This document shows positions 33,967 to 42,816 of a DNA stretch of 64,000 nucleotides, one piece after another. Source of the DNA: LC029 sp036676475 (lineage in GTDB: Bacteria; Bacillota; Bacilli; Aneurinibacillales; RAOX-1); contig JAKFCU010000105.1 in assembly GCA_036676475.1 (NCBI GenBank), positions 1 to 64,000 on the forward strand, read 5' to 3'. The translations under genes were made by a program, and so were the position numbers. Under the pieces are notes generated by a model. It did not search any database, was not told where the DNA came from, and worked only from the letters and a program-made list of their open reading frames with translations. Position 1 is the first letter of the stretch. The number at the start of each line of letters is the position of its first letter.

Positions 33967-35643
33967 CTATTTCTTAAGCATTGGAATCTGAATGCCTTTG
34001 TTTTTCGCCGTTTCGATAGCCAAATCGTATCCTGCATCCGCATGTCGGACTACTCCCATTCCAGGGTCAGTCGTAAGAACACGTTCCAAACGCTTCTCTG
34101 CCGCTTCCGTTCCGTCGGCTACAATAACCATTCCGGAATGTTGGGAATAACCCATACCTACTCCACCGCCATGGTGAAGGGAAACCCAGCTTGCACCGCC
34201 TACTGCGTTAATCATGGCGTTAAGGATCGGCCAGTCGGAAACCGCATCGGATCCATCACGCATCGCTTCTGTTTCACGATTTGGTGAGGCAACAGAACCT
34301 GAATCCAGGTGATCACGTCCAATAACAATCGGCGCTTTTAATTCACCACTGCGTACCATGTCATTGATAATTTTACCAAAACGCGCGCGTTCTCCATACC
34401 CTAGCCAGCAAATCCGAGCAGGCAGCCCCTGGAACGCAATGCGTTCCTGCGCCATTTTAATCCAGTTGCAAAGATGCTCATTATAAGCGAATTCACGCAA
34501 AATCACTTCATCTGTCTTATAGATATCCTCAGGATCACCCGATAGAGCAACCCAACGGAACGGCCCTTTCCCTTCGCAGAATTGCGGTCGAATAAACGCC
34601 GGAACAAATCCAGGGAAGCTGAATGCGTTCTTTACGCCTTCATTGTAAGCAACCTGACGAATGTTATTGCCATAATCAAATGCGACAGCACCTTTTTCTT
34701 GCATATCAAGCATAGCTTGAACATGAACTGCCATACTCGCTTTCGAACGTTTTACATATTCTTCTGGATTGCTGCTGCGAAGCGCTGCCCCTTCTTCTAA
34801 GCTCATTCCAGCAGGCAGATAACCATTTAACGGGTCATGGGCAGATGTCTGGTCTGTAATCACATCTGGGATAAAGCCCAATTTAATCATTTCTGGTAGA
34901 ATTTCAGCTGCATTCCCAAGTAACCCAATGGAAAGTGCGCGTCCTTCTTTCTTAGCTTCTTTTGCAAGTGTAATCGCTTCATCTAATGTTTCAACAAGGA
35001 TGTCTGTATAACGGGTTTCAATCCGCTTCTCAATTCGTGAGCGGTCAACGTCAATACCGATGACAACCCCGTCACACATCGTAACGGCAAGCGGTTGAGC
35101 TCCACCCATTCCCCCTAAGCCTGCAGTAACAGTGATGGTCCCTTTCAAGCTTCCTCCAAAATGCTGTTTCGCACACTCTGCAAAGGTTTCATATGTTCCT
35201 TGGACAATACCTTGGCTACCGATATAAATCCAACTACCCGCAGTCATTTGTCCGTACATCATGAGTCCTTTTTTATCAAGCTCATGGAAATGATCCCAGT
35301 TAGCCCATGCAGGAACTATATTTGAATTGGCTAGCAATACACGAGGAGCGTCAGGATGAGACTTAAACACAGCAACAGGTTTTCCTGACTGGACGAGCAG
35401 CGTTTCGTCATCTTCTAGGTTTTTTAGTGTAGCGACGATTGCATCAAAGCTTTCCCAATTACGAGCCGCTTTTCCGATCCCTCCGTAAACCACCAATTTC
35501 TCAGGCCATTCTGCCACTTCCGGGTCAAGGTTATTCATAAGCATGCGCAATGCCGCTTCTTGAATCCATCCCTTTGTATTTAATTCCGTACCGCGCGGCG
35601 CTCTATATACTCTTTTATTTTCTGTAGTTGTCATTTTTGTCAC
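33967..35643 (-). CDS. hutU: Urocanate hydratase, 558 aa
   Basis: Second step of histidine degradation, using a bound NAD. NAD-binding GLGGMGGAQPLAVTM and the catalytic region NGYLPAGMSLEEG are present. Length fits. AAAGGAG precedes the ATG by 8 nt. First gene of the hutU-hutI-hutG-regulator unit; a divergent amidohydrolase gene shares the 255-bp upstream region. No HutP element was found upstream of it. Confidence 0.97.
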   Translation of the reverse strand: MTKMTTTENKRVYRAPRGTELNTKGWIQEAALRMLMNNLDPEVAEWPEKLVVYGGIGKAARNWESFDAIVATLKNLEDDETLLVQSGKPVAVFKSHPDAPRVLLANSNIVPAWANWDHFHELDKKGLMMYGQMTAGSWIYIGSQGIVQGTYETFAECAKQHFGGSLKGTITVTAGLGGMGGAQPLAVTMCDGVVIGIDVDRSRIEKRIETRYTDILVETLDEAITLAKEAKKEGRALSIGLLGNAAEILPEMIKLGFIPDVITDQTSAHDPLNGYLPAGMSLEEGAALRSSNPEEYVKRSKASMAVHVQAMLDMQEKGAVAFDYGNNIRQVAYNEGVKNAFSFPGFVPAFIRPQFCEGKGPFRWVALSGDPEDIYKTDEVILREFAYNEHLCNWIKMAQERIAFQGLPARICWLGYGERARFGKIINDMVRSGELKAPIVIGRDHLDSGSVASPNRETEAMRDGSDAVSDWPILNAMINAVGGASWVSLHHGGGVGMGYSQHSGMVIVADGTEAAEKRLERVLTTDPGMGVVRHADAGYDLAIETAKNKGIQIPMLKK

Positions 35644-35829
35644 TCCTTTAACTTTATCTTATCTTTATTGTATGAAGAAATGGCAAGAGAGAATAGAAGA
35701 ATGATTTTATAAATCATGAATGATTCAGTATGTTGAAATTGCTTTTTCTTTTTGCTTTTGGAGATTATCTGGATTTTTGTTTTGTATTATGGATTTTTTG
35801 GATTAACCAAGTGTGGGGAAGAATCTAGC

Positions 35830-35858
35830 TTGGTTTGCGATTTGACAGAATCTATAAT
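35830..35858 (+). promoter_or_regulatory. Promoter of the amidohydrolase gene
   Basis: -10 TATAAT (35853-35858) with 17 nt to TTGGTT (35830-35835). A TTGACA at 35842-35847 with a TATTAA 16 nt further is an alternative. Confidence 0.5.
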
Positions 35859-35898
35859 TAAGATATTAATAAATGTTGAAATGACTAGGAGAAATCAC

Positions 35899-37509
35899 AT
35901 GAGTAAACTTCTGCTGTTGAACGGGAATATTTATACCTCACCAAACTTCCAAAAGAAAGTTGAAGCGGTCTATATTGAAAATGGCAGAATTGTAGCTCTA
36001 GGGGCTAATTCCGAACTCAAGTTGCAGTTTTATCGGGCAGATATAGAAACTATTGATTTGGAAGGATCTTCCGTTTACCCAGGTCTAGTCGATAACCATA
36101 TGCATCTACCTGGACATGGAATGAGGCTGAAGATGCTTGATCTATCCACTGCCAAATCCAAGCAGGAAATGTTACATCTGGTTAAACAGCGCTTGGATAG
36201 CACTCCCGAAGGGGAATGGGTGCTTGGGTTCAACTGGAACGAAAATTTATTTGATATCCCACTCATACCTACCATTCAAGAGTTAGATCAGCTTTCGCAA
36301 AGACATCCGATCTTCCTTACCCGCACCTGTACGCATGTTTATATTGCCAATACCACTTCATTTCAAAGAGCAGGAATCCATGAAGGGAGTTCTGATCCTG
36401 TTGGTGGAGCTTACGGCCGGGATGCGAAAGGGCAGCTCAACGGACTCATCTTTGAAAATGCTTCTATTCCTTTTTATGAGGTTCAACCCAAGCCAGATTA
36501 CGAGGACAAAAAAGACAATGTTAGACAAGCTATCAAGCATGCTTTAAGTCTAGGATTGACTGCTGCCCATACAGAGGATCTTCGATATTTGGGAGATATG
36601 GAAACGCTGCTTCGCATTTATCGTGAGCTGCAGGAAGAGGGATTATACTTCCGCACGAATCACCTGATCTATTATCCACATCTTTCTGAATTAGATGAAT
36701 TAGACATGACAACCGGAGATGGGGATGAATGGCTTTGCATTGGAGCAGTAAAAATCTTCTCTGATGGATCCATTGGCGGAAGGACAGCCCTGCTAAGTGA
36801 ACCTTATTATGATGCACCGAACACAAAAGGAATGGCCATCCACTCCCAAGAAGAGTTTAATGAAATTACACAGGAGGCGCGAAAACGAAACATGCCGATC
36901 GCGGTCCATGCGATCGGGGATGGAGGCGCAGAAATTACCATTCGAGCGATGGAAGCTTTTCCTGTACAGCAGGTCAGCCGCTATCGAGATCGATTAATTC
37001 ATGCCCAAGTCATCCGCCGCGACCAAATAGAACGACTAAAGAAATTGCAGGCGGTCGTCGATATTCAACCTCGTTTTGTGGCAAGTGATTTCCCTTGGGT
37101 CATAGAAAGAGTTGGGAAAGCCCGTTATGACTGCCTCTATCCATGGAAAACCTTATTGAAATCTGGCATTCCTTGCGGTGGCGGAAGCGATGCACCTATC
37201 GAACCACTTGATCCCTTGCTCGGAATCCATGCTGCTGTAACTCGGAGAAAGCCTGAGGAAAAAAATAATGGATATATAGAGAAGGAAAAATTGAGTATTG
37301 CGGAAGCCGTACGACTCTTTACCTTTGGAAGTGCCCAAACCGCTACAGAGGAAACCGAACGGGGAAGTATTGAGGTAGGCAAGTATGCTGATTTGACTGT
37401 TCTTGATAAGGATCTACTTAAGATAGAACCTGATGATATCCTGAACGCTAAAACAGCCATGACGATTGTTAATGGAATGATGGCTTATCGAAGGTCCTTT
37501 CGTAAATAG
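35899..37509 (+). CDS. Metal-dependent amidohydrolase (YtcJ-like, amidohydrolase 3), 536 aa
   Basis: TIM-barrel amidohydrolase. The long frame starts at 35752, but AGGAG precedes the ATG at 35899 (MSKLLLLNGNIYTS), the conserved start. Metal motifs DNHMHLPGHG (HxH), the histidine in IAVHAIGDGGAE and the aspartate in GGGSDAPIEPLDP are visible. The substrate is unknown; the family includes N-substituted formamide deformylases and similar. Divergent from hutU, so a role in histidine-derived compounds (for example formamide or formylglutamate handling) is only a guess. Confidence 0.9.
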   Translation: MSKLLLLNGNIYTSPNFQKKVEAVYIENGRIVALGANSELKLQFYRADIETIDLEGSSVYPGLVDNHMHLPGHGMRLKMLDLSTAKSKQEMLHLVKQRLDSTPEGEWVLGFNWNENLFDIPLIPTIQELDQLSQRHPIFLTRTCTHVYIANTTSFQRAGIHEGSSDPVGGAYGRDAKGQLNGLIFENASIPFYEVQPKPDYEDKKDNVRQAIKHALSLGLTAAHTEDLRYLGDMETLLRIYRELQEEGLYFRTNHLIYYPHLSELDELDMTTGDGDEWLCIGAVKIFSDGSIGGRTALLSEPYYDAPNTKGMAIHSQEEFNEITQEARKRNMPIAVHAIGDGGAEITIRAMEAFPVQQVSRYRDRLIHAQVIRRDQIERLKKLQAVVDIQPRFVASDFPWVIERVGKARYDCLYPWKTLLKSGIPCGGGSDAPIEPLDPLLGIHAAVTRRKPEEKNNGYIEKEKLSIAEAVRLFTFGSAQTATEETERGSIEVGKYADLTVLDKDLLKIEPDDILNAKTAMTIVNGMMAYRRSFRK

Positions 37510-37544
37510 CGGTTTTTAAATTTTGGACTGATAAGGTGTTTTAA

Positions 37545-37622
37545 CGGTAAAAAAGTTCCTCTATCTATCCATGTAAGCCCTTATATAGTGCTCACGAGGA
37601 CTATTAAGGGAACTTTTTACCG
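37545..37622. other. Long palindromic stem-loop behind the amidohydrolase
   Basis: CGGTAAAAAAGTTCC (37545-37559) pairs with GGGAACTTTTTACCG (37608-37622), and inside CCCTTATATAGT pairs with ACTATTAAGGG. It may serve as terminator for the plus-strand gene, or be a transcribed structured RNA or a small palindromic repeat; a related half-arm (tttagaggaagtttttacc) follows at 37648. Confidence 0.55.
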
Positions 37623-37709
37623 CTATTCTAGCCGTTTTTTATTATATTTAGAGGAAGTTTTTACCTTTATTAGGCCTCTGCCCATAGATCAACATAGGTG
37701 CTCTCCCTA

Positions 37710-38354
37710 CTATACCTTGCTTGGTTGTTTCGTTTGTGTGCTTCTCTCTTTATGCTCGAATCTATCCCTTTTCATCTTCCATTCATACTGAGCAATATCT
37801 TTCTCGGAAAGGGCATTTTTCTGTAGGTTTACTTGATCCATAAATCTGATCAACAGCTCTGCCGTATTGATAGCATCATCAATTCCCCTATGCGCCAAAC
37901 CTGTAGCTTCAATTTCAGCTAGATCCAGAGCATTTTTTAGCCCCAGCTGGCTTTTGGTATTGGGAGTCAAGATCTTTCCTATTTGCTGCTGAATATCATT
38001 GTAATTCAGGAACCAATCCAGTTTGATCCGATTTCGAATACACTGATTGATAAAATGTACTCTGTCATCTTTCCCCCAAGAACACAAGAAATAATGGTCT
38101 CCTAACCAATTTGAAAATTGCTCAATAGCGAGGGAGAAGGGAACTGCCCTTTCAACATCTTCTTTCTTCATTTTAATGAATTTCCTTGTACTTTTCGAAA
38201 CATATCCATTTCTAGGCGAGATGTAGATTTGAAATTGGTCCGTAATCTTTCTTGAAGCAAAATCAACCTTACACGCCCCAATTTCCACAATTTCGCTCAA
38301 TTGTCCTTTCCTAAAACGTTTGACTAACTCAAGATCAAAAACAACAGCGTTCAA
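37710..38354 (-). CDS. DEDDh-type 3'-5' exonuclease, 214 aa
   Basis: Exonuclease fold like KapD or the DNA polymerase III epsilon domain. Catalytic residues: D and E in VFDLELVKR, D in WGKDDRVHF, and the late HRGIDDAINTAEL (H...D). Distant paralogs in Bacillus are linked to sporulation (KapD) or RNA processing. Basic C-terminal tail. Monocistronic; no specific role can be given. Confidence 0.85.
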   Translation of the reverse strand: MNAVVFDLELVKRFRKGQLSEIVEIGACKVDFASRKITDQFQIYISPRNGYVSKSTRKFIKMKKEDVERAVPFSLAIEQFSNWLGDHYFLCSWGKDDRVHFINQCIRNRIKLDWFLNYNDIQQQIGKILTPNTKSQLGLKNALDLAEIEATGLAHRGIDDAINTAELLIRFMDQVNLQKNALSEKDIAQYEWKMKRDRFEHKERSTQTKQPSKV

Positions 38355-38491
38355 ACTAAATCATCCTTTACCGAAGGTTTATATCTATACTCTTCCCATA
38401 TAAACTAAAAAATTCAATCGTAATTGCATTTCCTATCCATTTATCGTATTGTTTTCAATTATACTACAGAAATCATTGGAGGAGTGACCAA

Positions 38492-38692
38492 ATGAACGGA
38501 GATGTGCGTTCCGATATTCGACCTGGCCTTGAGGTTGATATCGTTTTAAAGCAAGACCAGCCTACAGGAAAGTTGACACGCGGAATTGTTAAGGATATCC
38601 TAACCAATTCACCCCGGCATCCTCATGGAATCAAAGTTCGGTTAACCAGCGGTCAAGTAGGTCGTGTGAAGGCCATTATTCAAAAAGGATAG
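38492..38692 (+). CDS. ywbE: YwbE family protein, 66 aa
   Basis: Small conserved protein with DIRPGLEVDIVLKQDQ and RHPHGIKVRLTSGQVGRVK, the two signature halves of YwbE (DUF2196). Function unknown, probably a small beta barrel. GGAGGAG lies 8 nt before the ATG and a terminator follows at once. Confidence 0.93.
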   Translation: MNGDVRSDIRPGLEVDIVLKQDQPTGKLTRGIVKDILTNSPRHPHGIKVRLTSGQVGRVKAIIQKG

Positions 38693-38695
38693 CAC

Positions 38696-38722
38696 AAAAA
38701 AGAAGGGCATTCCCTTCTTTTC
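38696..38722 (+). terminator. Terminator of ywbE
   Basis: AAGAAGGG/CCCTTCTT stem with loop catt and a following T-run, 5 nt after the stop. Confidence 0.85.
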
Positions 38723-38775
38723 TAAATTACATCTTCAATTTGTGTTGATTTTTCAATTCTCTTTGCTTCTGGATA

Positions 38776-39633
38776 TCACCTTAGCTTTGCCAAATCTTTC
38801 ACCCATAAATTCATGTCTTCCATCTTATCGAAAATATAACAGTTATTAGATAATCTACCTGTATATTCATATCCTAATTGTCGGAATACAGCATTCATCC
38901 CAAAAGAGAGCGCACGAGATAGGGAGTACACACAATAGATATTTTTCTTCATTAATTCCTGTTCTAAAGCCTGAATAAGAATCTTCATAAATCCATGTTT
39001 GCGATGTTCAGGAAGCGTGGCACAGTCCGTCATTTCCGCATTATGATACAGCCCATTTACTTCAGCTGATGCTGCGCTGACAATCTTACCTGCCGATTCT
39101 ATGACATAAAATATAGTTCCATCCTTCATTACCTTTTGAATATACTTCTCCTCGTTCATCGGAGTAGGATAGACTTTGAATACTTCTCCATACACCTCCG
39201 CAAGGGCTTTGGCATCTTGTATGGTGGCCATCCGCATATTATAGGAATTAGGCAGCGGTTTATCCATCTTTCCAGGAAGGTCCAGTATTTGCTGTAAAAT
39301 ATGATCCTCCTCCATCCAATAACGGCTAGTTCGCCTTTCATCAGATAAGTAGAGAGCCATGCTATAGGCATCGTTTCCGTTGAAATATCCTTTAAATATG
39401 CCTTCCAACATATATCCATGGGATAAGAAGGTTTGCCAATGCTCATGTCTAGCCTTCACAATAATTTTAGTAAAACCTTTTTCTTTGGCCATATCATGAA
39501 TTTGTTTTATTATACAATTCGAATTACCTCGATAATCATCTACCCTTACACGTTCATTGACATAATCGACATAGATATTTGCCGTATACTGTTCTCCATG
39601 TTTCAATCGGTTTTCATAAGGGATCTTCTCCAT
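38776..39633 (-). CDS. ablB: Beta-lysine N6-acetyltransferase (AblB/YodP), 285 aa
   Basis: GNAT acetyltransferase with C-terminal motif A (CATLPEHRKHGFMKILIQALEQE) and an N-terminal AblB-specific region (EKGFTKIIVKARHEHWQTFL). In Bacillus subtilis yodP lies next to kamA and yodQ-yodT. It acetylates beta-lysine. The downstream cluster yodQ, yodR, yodS and yodT is present here too, separated by a NERD gene. The usual partner kamA is not in this window. Confidence 0.9.
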   Translation of the reverse strand: MEKIPYENRLKHGEQYTANIYVDYVNERVRVDDYRGNSNCIIKQIHDMAKEKGFTKIIVKARHEHWQTFLSHGYMLEGIFKGYFNGNDAYSMALYLSDERRTSRYWMEEDHILQQILDLPGKMDKPLPNSYNMRMATIQDAKALAEVYGEVFKVYPTPMNEEKYIQKVMKDGTIFYVIESAGKIVSAASAEVNGLYHNAEMTDCATLPEHRKHGFMKILIQALEQELMKKNIYCVYSLSRALSFGMNAVFRQLGYEYTGRLSNNCYIFDKMEDMNLWVKDLAKLR

Positions 39634-39721
39634 GGCTGTTCCTCCTCTGTTTTTATATGGAGATTTTTATTATACCTTATTTTGGAAACTCATTAAGCGA
39701 AAAATATTTTACGGACAGTGA

Positions 39722-40675
39722 TTATGGAGTGTAGATACGGCCTTTATTGTTGCCAGATGGGTTGAGGTTCATGGAATTTAACAGACGGAGAGCTGTAAAT
39801 CGTGAATCCAATGAAAGAAGTTGGCAACATTGTTCATTAGTAATACTTCCATTGGGCAGTAGATAATCATTGATAACTTGCTTATGGGCTATTTGAGAGG
39901 TGGTACCACACGGATTGCATTTCCATTTTGCATAAAGGCGTTTCATGGGGACTTGGGAGCACAAGGGGCATGGCACTCCATTCCTAAGCTCGGAAGGATC
40001 GATTTTATAGTAATCCCAAATATTGATATCAGGAACATGGTGTTCAGCAAGGAGAAGATCGGATAACTTGCGGAGTTGATAAGCGCTAAGGCTAGGGGAG
40101 TTTGGAGATTGAGCTAACTCTTCAATTTTATCGGGAATATGTTCGGCATGGAGGATCTTTTCAAAAATATGTTCATTTCCCCGCTTGGTTTCCACAATGG
40201 TGCCAGGATATCCAATTGCCACTAAATAGTAAATCGGAAATGGCTTCACCATATGGTTGGATAACCATTTCTGAAATTGTTTCAGCTGTCTTTTCACTTG
40301 GAGTATAGGGTCAGGGAATCCTTCCTTTTGATTGTCATACGTTCGAAAGAGTTGCTTGGAGACAGGATCAAAATAGAGATGGCCGTATATATTCTTGGAT
40401 TCGATAATCAGAGCAAACCATGGGGATAGGACGAGATTATCCATTTGAAAAATACGTCCTTCGTGAGAAAGGATTAGATTTTGAAAGATAGAGTAATCTT
40501 CTTCAGGGAGAAAGCTTAGATGATAGTCCACCTCTTGTTCACCTCGAAAACCCGCTCTTCCTTTTCTAATATTTTGCTGGATTTTCTTATACTTTTTGTG
40601 ATGAGAGGGAAGTCCTCGAAGTAAGGCTTCTTCTTTATTTAATTTCAGCGGATATTCTCTCTCTTTTTTTACCAA
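39722..40675 (-). CDS. NERD-domain nuclease-like protein with zinc ribbon, 317 aa
   Basis: The NERD (nuclease-related) domain is at about residues 40-160 (GFRGEQEVDYHLSFL, MDNLVLSPWFALIIESKNIYG with the E and K of the PD-(D/E)xK core). A zinc ribbon with CPLC and CNPC follows near 240-265. It is the only gene in the beta-lysine set that does not belong to it. AAGGAGG is 1 nt before an ATG at 40681 but 7 nt before a TTG at 40675, so the TTG is preferred. A function in DNA processing or defence is not shown. Confidence 0.85.
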   Translation of the reverse strand: MVKKEREYPLKLNKEEALLRGLPSHHKKYKKIQQNIRKGRAGFRGEQEVDYHLSFLPEEDYSIFQNLILSHEGRIFQMDNLVLSPWFALIIESKNIYGHLYFDPVSKQLFRTYDNQKEGFPDPILQVKRQLKQFQKWLSNHMVKPFPIYYLVAIGYPGTIVETKRGNEHIFEKILHAEHIPDKIEELAQSPNSPSLSAYQLRKLSDLLLAEHHVPDINIWDYYKIDPSELRNGVPCPLCSQVPMKRLYAKWKCNPCGTTSQIAHKQVINDYLLPNGSITNEQCCQLLSLDSRFTALRLLNSMNLNPSGNNKGRIYTP

Positions 40676-40757
40676 GAGCATACCTCCTTTATCGTTATCG
40701 ACTATATCATTTCTTCGTGAATGGGAGAATTCCTTCTACCTACTTTAGATTTTCTGA

Positions 40758-40822
40758 TATATGAGCGAGATTATAGAATAAATGAGCGAGTTAAACACGG
40801 ATATGTTGCAATTATGAGCGAC
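40758..40822. repeat. Three copies of a short tgagcga motif
   Basis: atatgagcgagatt, aaatgagcgagtt and attatgagcgacc occur at about 22-35 nt spacing between the yodQ terminator and the NERD gene. A degenerate tandem repeat; similar strings are known from other Bacillales intergenic regions. Confidence 0.6.
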
Positions 40823-40826
40823 CTCC

Positions 40827-40854
40827 AAAAAAGAAAGCTTGGCATACGCCAAGC
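40827..40854 (-). terminator. Terminator of the yodT-S-R-Q operon
   Basis: GCTTGGC/GCCAAGC stem (40837-40854) with a minus-strand T-rich tail; 10 nt after the yodQ stop. Confidence 0.85.
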
Positions 40855-40863
40855 GGTTAAATA

Positions 40864-42120
40864 CTATTCAACCCCACACCATTGAATCAAGGTGTGGGCA
40901 ATGATTTCTGCTGATTCAAACACTTTGTCCAGTGCGATATATTCATTCGGGTAATGGGCCATTTCCGTTACTCCTGGTCCAAACACTATGGAAGGGGTTT
41001 CTCCTACCTGAGTTAGTAAACCTCCATCGGTTCCCCACGGAGATGCCTCAATGACCGGATCCTCTCCTGTCACCTGGCGGTACTGGTGAATGAGCAAATT
41101 CATCAGCTCATGCTCCATGTCAATCATGCCAGGCACCCAGCGGGCCCCGAACCATTCTAATTCAGGCGGGTTTTCCACAAACCAAGGATCGATCTCCCCC
41201 ATTTTCACTAGCCAATCCTGCATTTCTTGTTTAGCATGCTCCATCGTTTCCTCAGGTGCGACCCCCATTCTGCCTTCCAGTTTGACATGATCCGGAACGG
41301 AGGAAGGCCAGTTTCCACCTTGAATGACACCTAGATTAATCGGGATTGGAATCGGAGTATTTTGGTAAAGTGGGTCGGTGATACGAGCATTGCGATGAGT
41401 TTCCAAAGCCTGAATATGTTCAATGACCTTTATCGCCTTTTCAATTGCACTAACCCCTTCATAGCGGGTTCCTCCATGAGCAGAGCGTCCTTTTACATGG
41501 ACCCGAAACCACATGGACCCTTGCTGTTTAGGGAAAATACGCATGTTGGTTGGCTCAGGAATTAAGGCAGCATCAGCTTTATACCCTTTTAGTAAAGCAG
41601 CTAACGTTCCCGCCCCGCCACTTTCCTCTTCGACAACGCTTTGGAAAATGACATCTCCTTTCAGCTGGATGCCTAGTTCCTTAATGGCCTGCATAGCCAT
41701 CAGCAAAGCAATATTACCGCCTTTCATATCCGTGACGCCGCGACCGTACATTTTTCCATCCTCTATCTTGCCGCTATAAGGATCGTCCTTCCACTGCTGA
41801 CGGTCTCCATCAGGTACAACATCGATATGTCCATTTAAGATAATGGAACGGCCACCACCGGACCCGCGCATGATTCCCACAACATTAGGACTGCCGGTAA
41901 AGTCGTTCCGTGGAGAATAAAAGTACGGGTGCTTTTGCAATTCCTCGCCATTCGGTTCCCACACATCCACTTCCAGTCCCATCTCATGAAGCTTATGCGC
42001 CACAATTTCCTGGGCTCCTGCTTCATTCCCCAGTATACTAGGGGTCTGAACGACCTTTTGCAGAAAGCGCGTACCCATTTCCCAATTTTCAATCATCCAC
42101 TGATGAATGATGTTTTTCAT
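40864..42120 (-). CDS. yodQ: M20 deacylase YodQ-type, 418 aa
   Basis: Two-zinc M20 peptidase fold like acetylornithine deacetylase: NGHIDVVPDGDRQQW (first metal His and Asp), VTDMKGGNIALL and SVVEEESGGAGT (catalytic glutamate). In the kam/yod pathway it is thought to remove the acetyl group from an N-acetylated beta-amino acid intermediate. GGTGGAGGTG lies before the ATG at 42120; the longer frame to 42144 lacks a site. Last gene of the operon. Confidence 0.9.
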   Translation of the reverse strand: MKNIIHQWMIENWEMGTRFLQKVVQTPSILGNEAGAQEIVAHKLHEMGLEVDVWEPNGEELQKHPYFYSPRNDFTGSPNVVGIMRGSGGGRSIILNGHIDVVPDGDRQQWKDDPYSGKIEDGKMYGRGVTDMKGGNIALLMAMQAIKELGIQLKGDVIFQSVVEEESGGAGTLAALLKGYKADAALIPEPTNMRIFPKQQGSMWFRVHVKGRSAHGGTRYEGVSAIEKAIKVIEHIQALETHRNARITDPLYQNTPIPIPINLGVIQGGNWPSSVPDHVKLEGRMGVAPEETMEHAKQEMQDWLVKMGEIDPWFVENPPELEWFGARWVPGMIDMEHELMNLLIHQYRQVTGEDPVIEASPWGTDGGLLTQVGETPSIVFGPGVTEMAHYPNEYIALDKVFESAEIIAHTLIQWCGVE

Positions 42121-42153
42121 AAGCACCTCCACCTTTACATGCACTCGTTCTAA

Positions 42154-42816
42154 CTATTCAATGCTAGTCACGATATTTAGAATTTTGAGATTAGCATCTG
42201 TATGAGCCATCACTTCTTCAACCGTATAAGGGGCCATTACTTCACGAAGAATCAAGCCTACTTCCGTAAGCTCCATGACCGCCATTTCTGTGATAATTAA
42301 ATTGACACAAGCCTTCGCCGTTAGTGGAAGCGTACATTCCTTTAATATTTTAGACTCCCCATTTTTACTCACATGGTTCATCAGGACAATCACCTTTTTG
42401 GCTTTCTGAGCTAGCTCCATGGCTCCACCCATTCCTGGGACTCTTTTTCCAGGAACAATCCAATTGGATAAATCCCCCTTTTCACTAACCTCCAAGGCAC
42501 CCAAAATCGTAATATCCAAGTAGCCTCGTCGGATCAATCCAAAAGCGATCGCACTGTCAAAGTAAGATGCTCCTGGAACAATAGTGACCGGAAATCCTCC
42601 TGCATTGCATAGGGCGGGATCTTCTTGCCCTGCTTCAGGACTTGACCCTGTTCCCAAAATCCCGTTTTCTGCGTGAAACATGACTTGAATATCATTTGGA
42701 AGATGATTCGCCACGAGAGTAGGAATGCCAATTCCCAGATTGACAATCATGCCGTCTTTAATCTCTTGGGCTGCTCTTTTAGCAATACGATTTCGAACAT
42801 CTACTCCCATACCCAT
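42154..42816 (-). CDS. yodR: CoA-transferase subunit B (YodR/ScoB-like)
   Basis: Family I CoA-transferase beta subunit. GIGIPTLVANHLP and the catalytic glutamate in FHAENGILGTGSSPE are visible. It forms a heteromer with the upstream subunit A and transfers CoA onto a 3-oxo or 3-amino acid intermediate of lysine-derived catabolism. It overlaps subunit A by about 16 nt; a TTG at 42822 and ATGs at 42816 and 42810 are possible starts. Confidence 0.9.
   Translation of the reverse strand: MGMGVDVRNRIAKRAAQEIKDGMIVNLGIGIPTLVANHLPNDIQVMFHAENGILGTGSSPEAGQEDPALCNAGGFPVTIVPGASYFDSAIAFGLIRRGYLDITILGALEVSEKGDLSNWIVPGKRVPGMGGAMELAQKAKKVIVLMNHVSKNGESKILKECTLPLTAKACVNLIITEMAVMELTEVGLILREVMAPYTVEEVMAHTDANLKILNIVTSIE

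Noticed and set aside
36533..36826. 97-codon minus-strand frame inside the amidohydrolase gene
   Set aside because: Shadow in the antisense strand of a clear enzyme gene.
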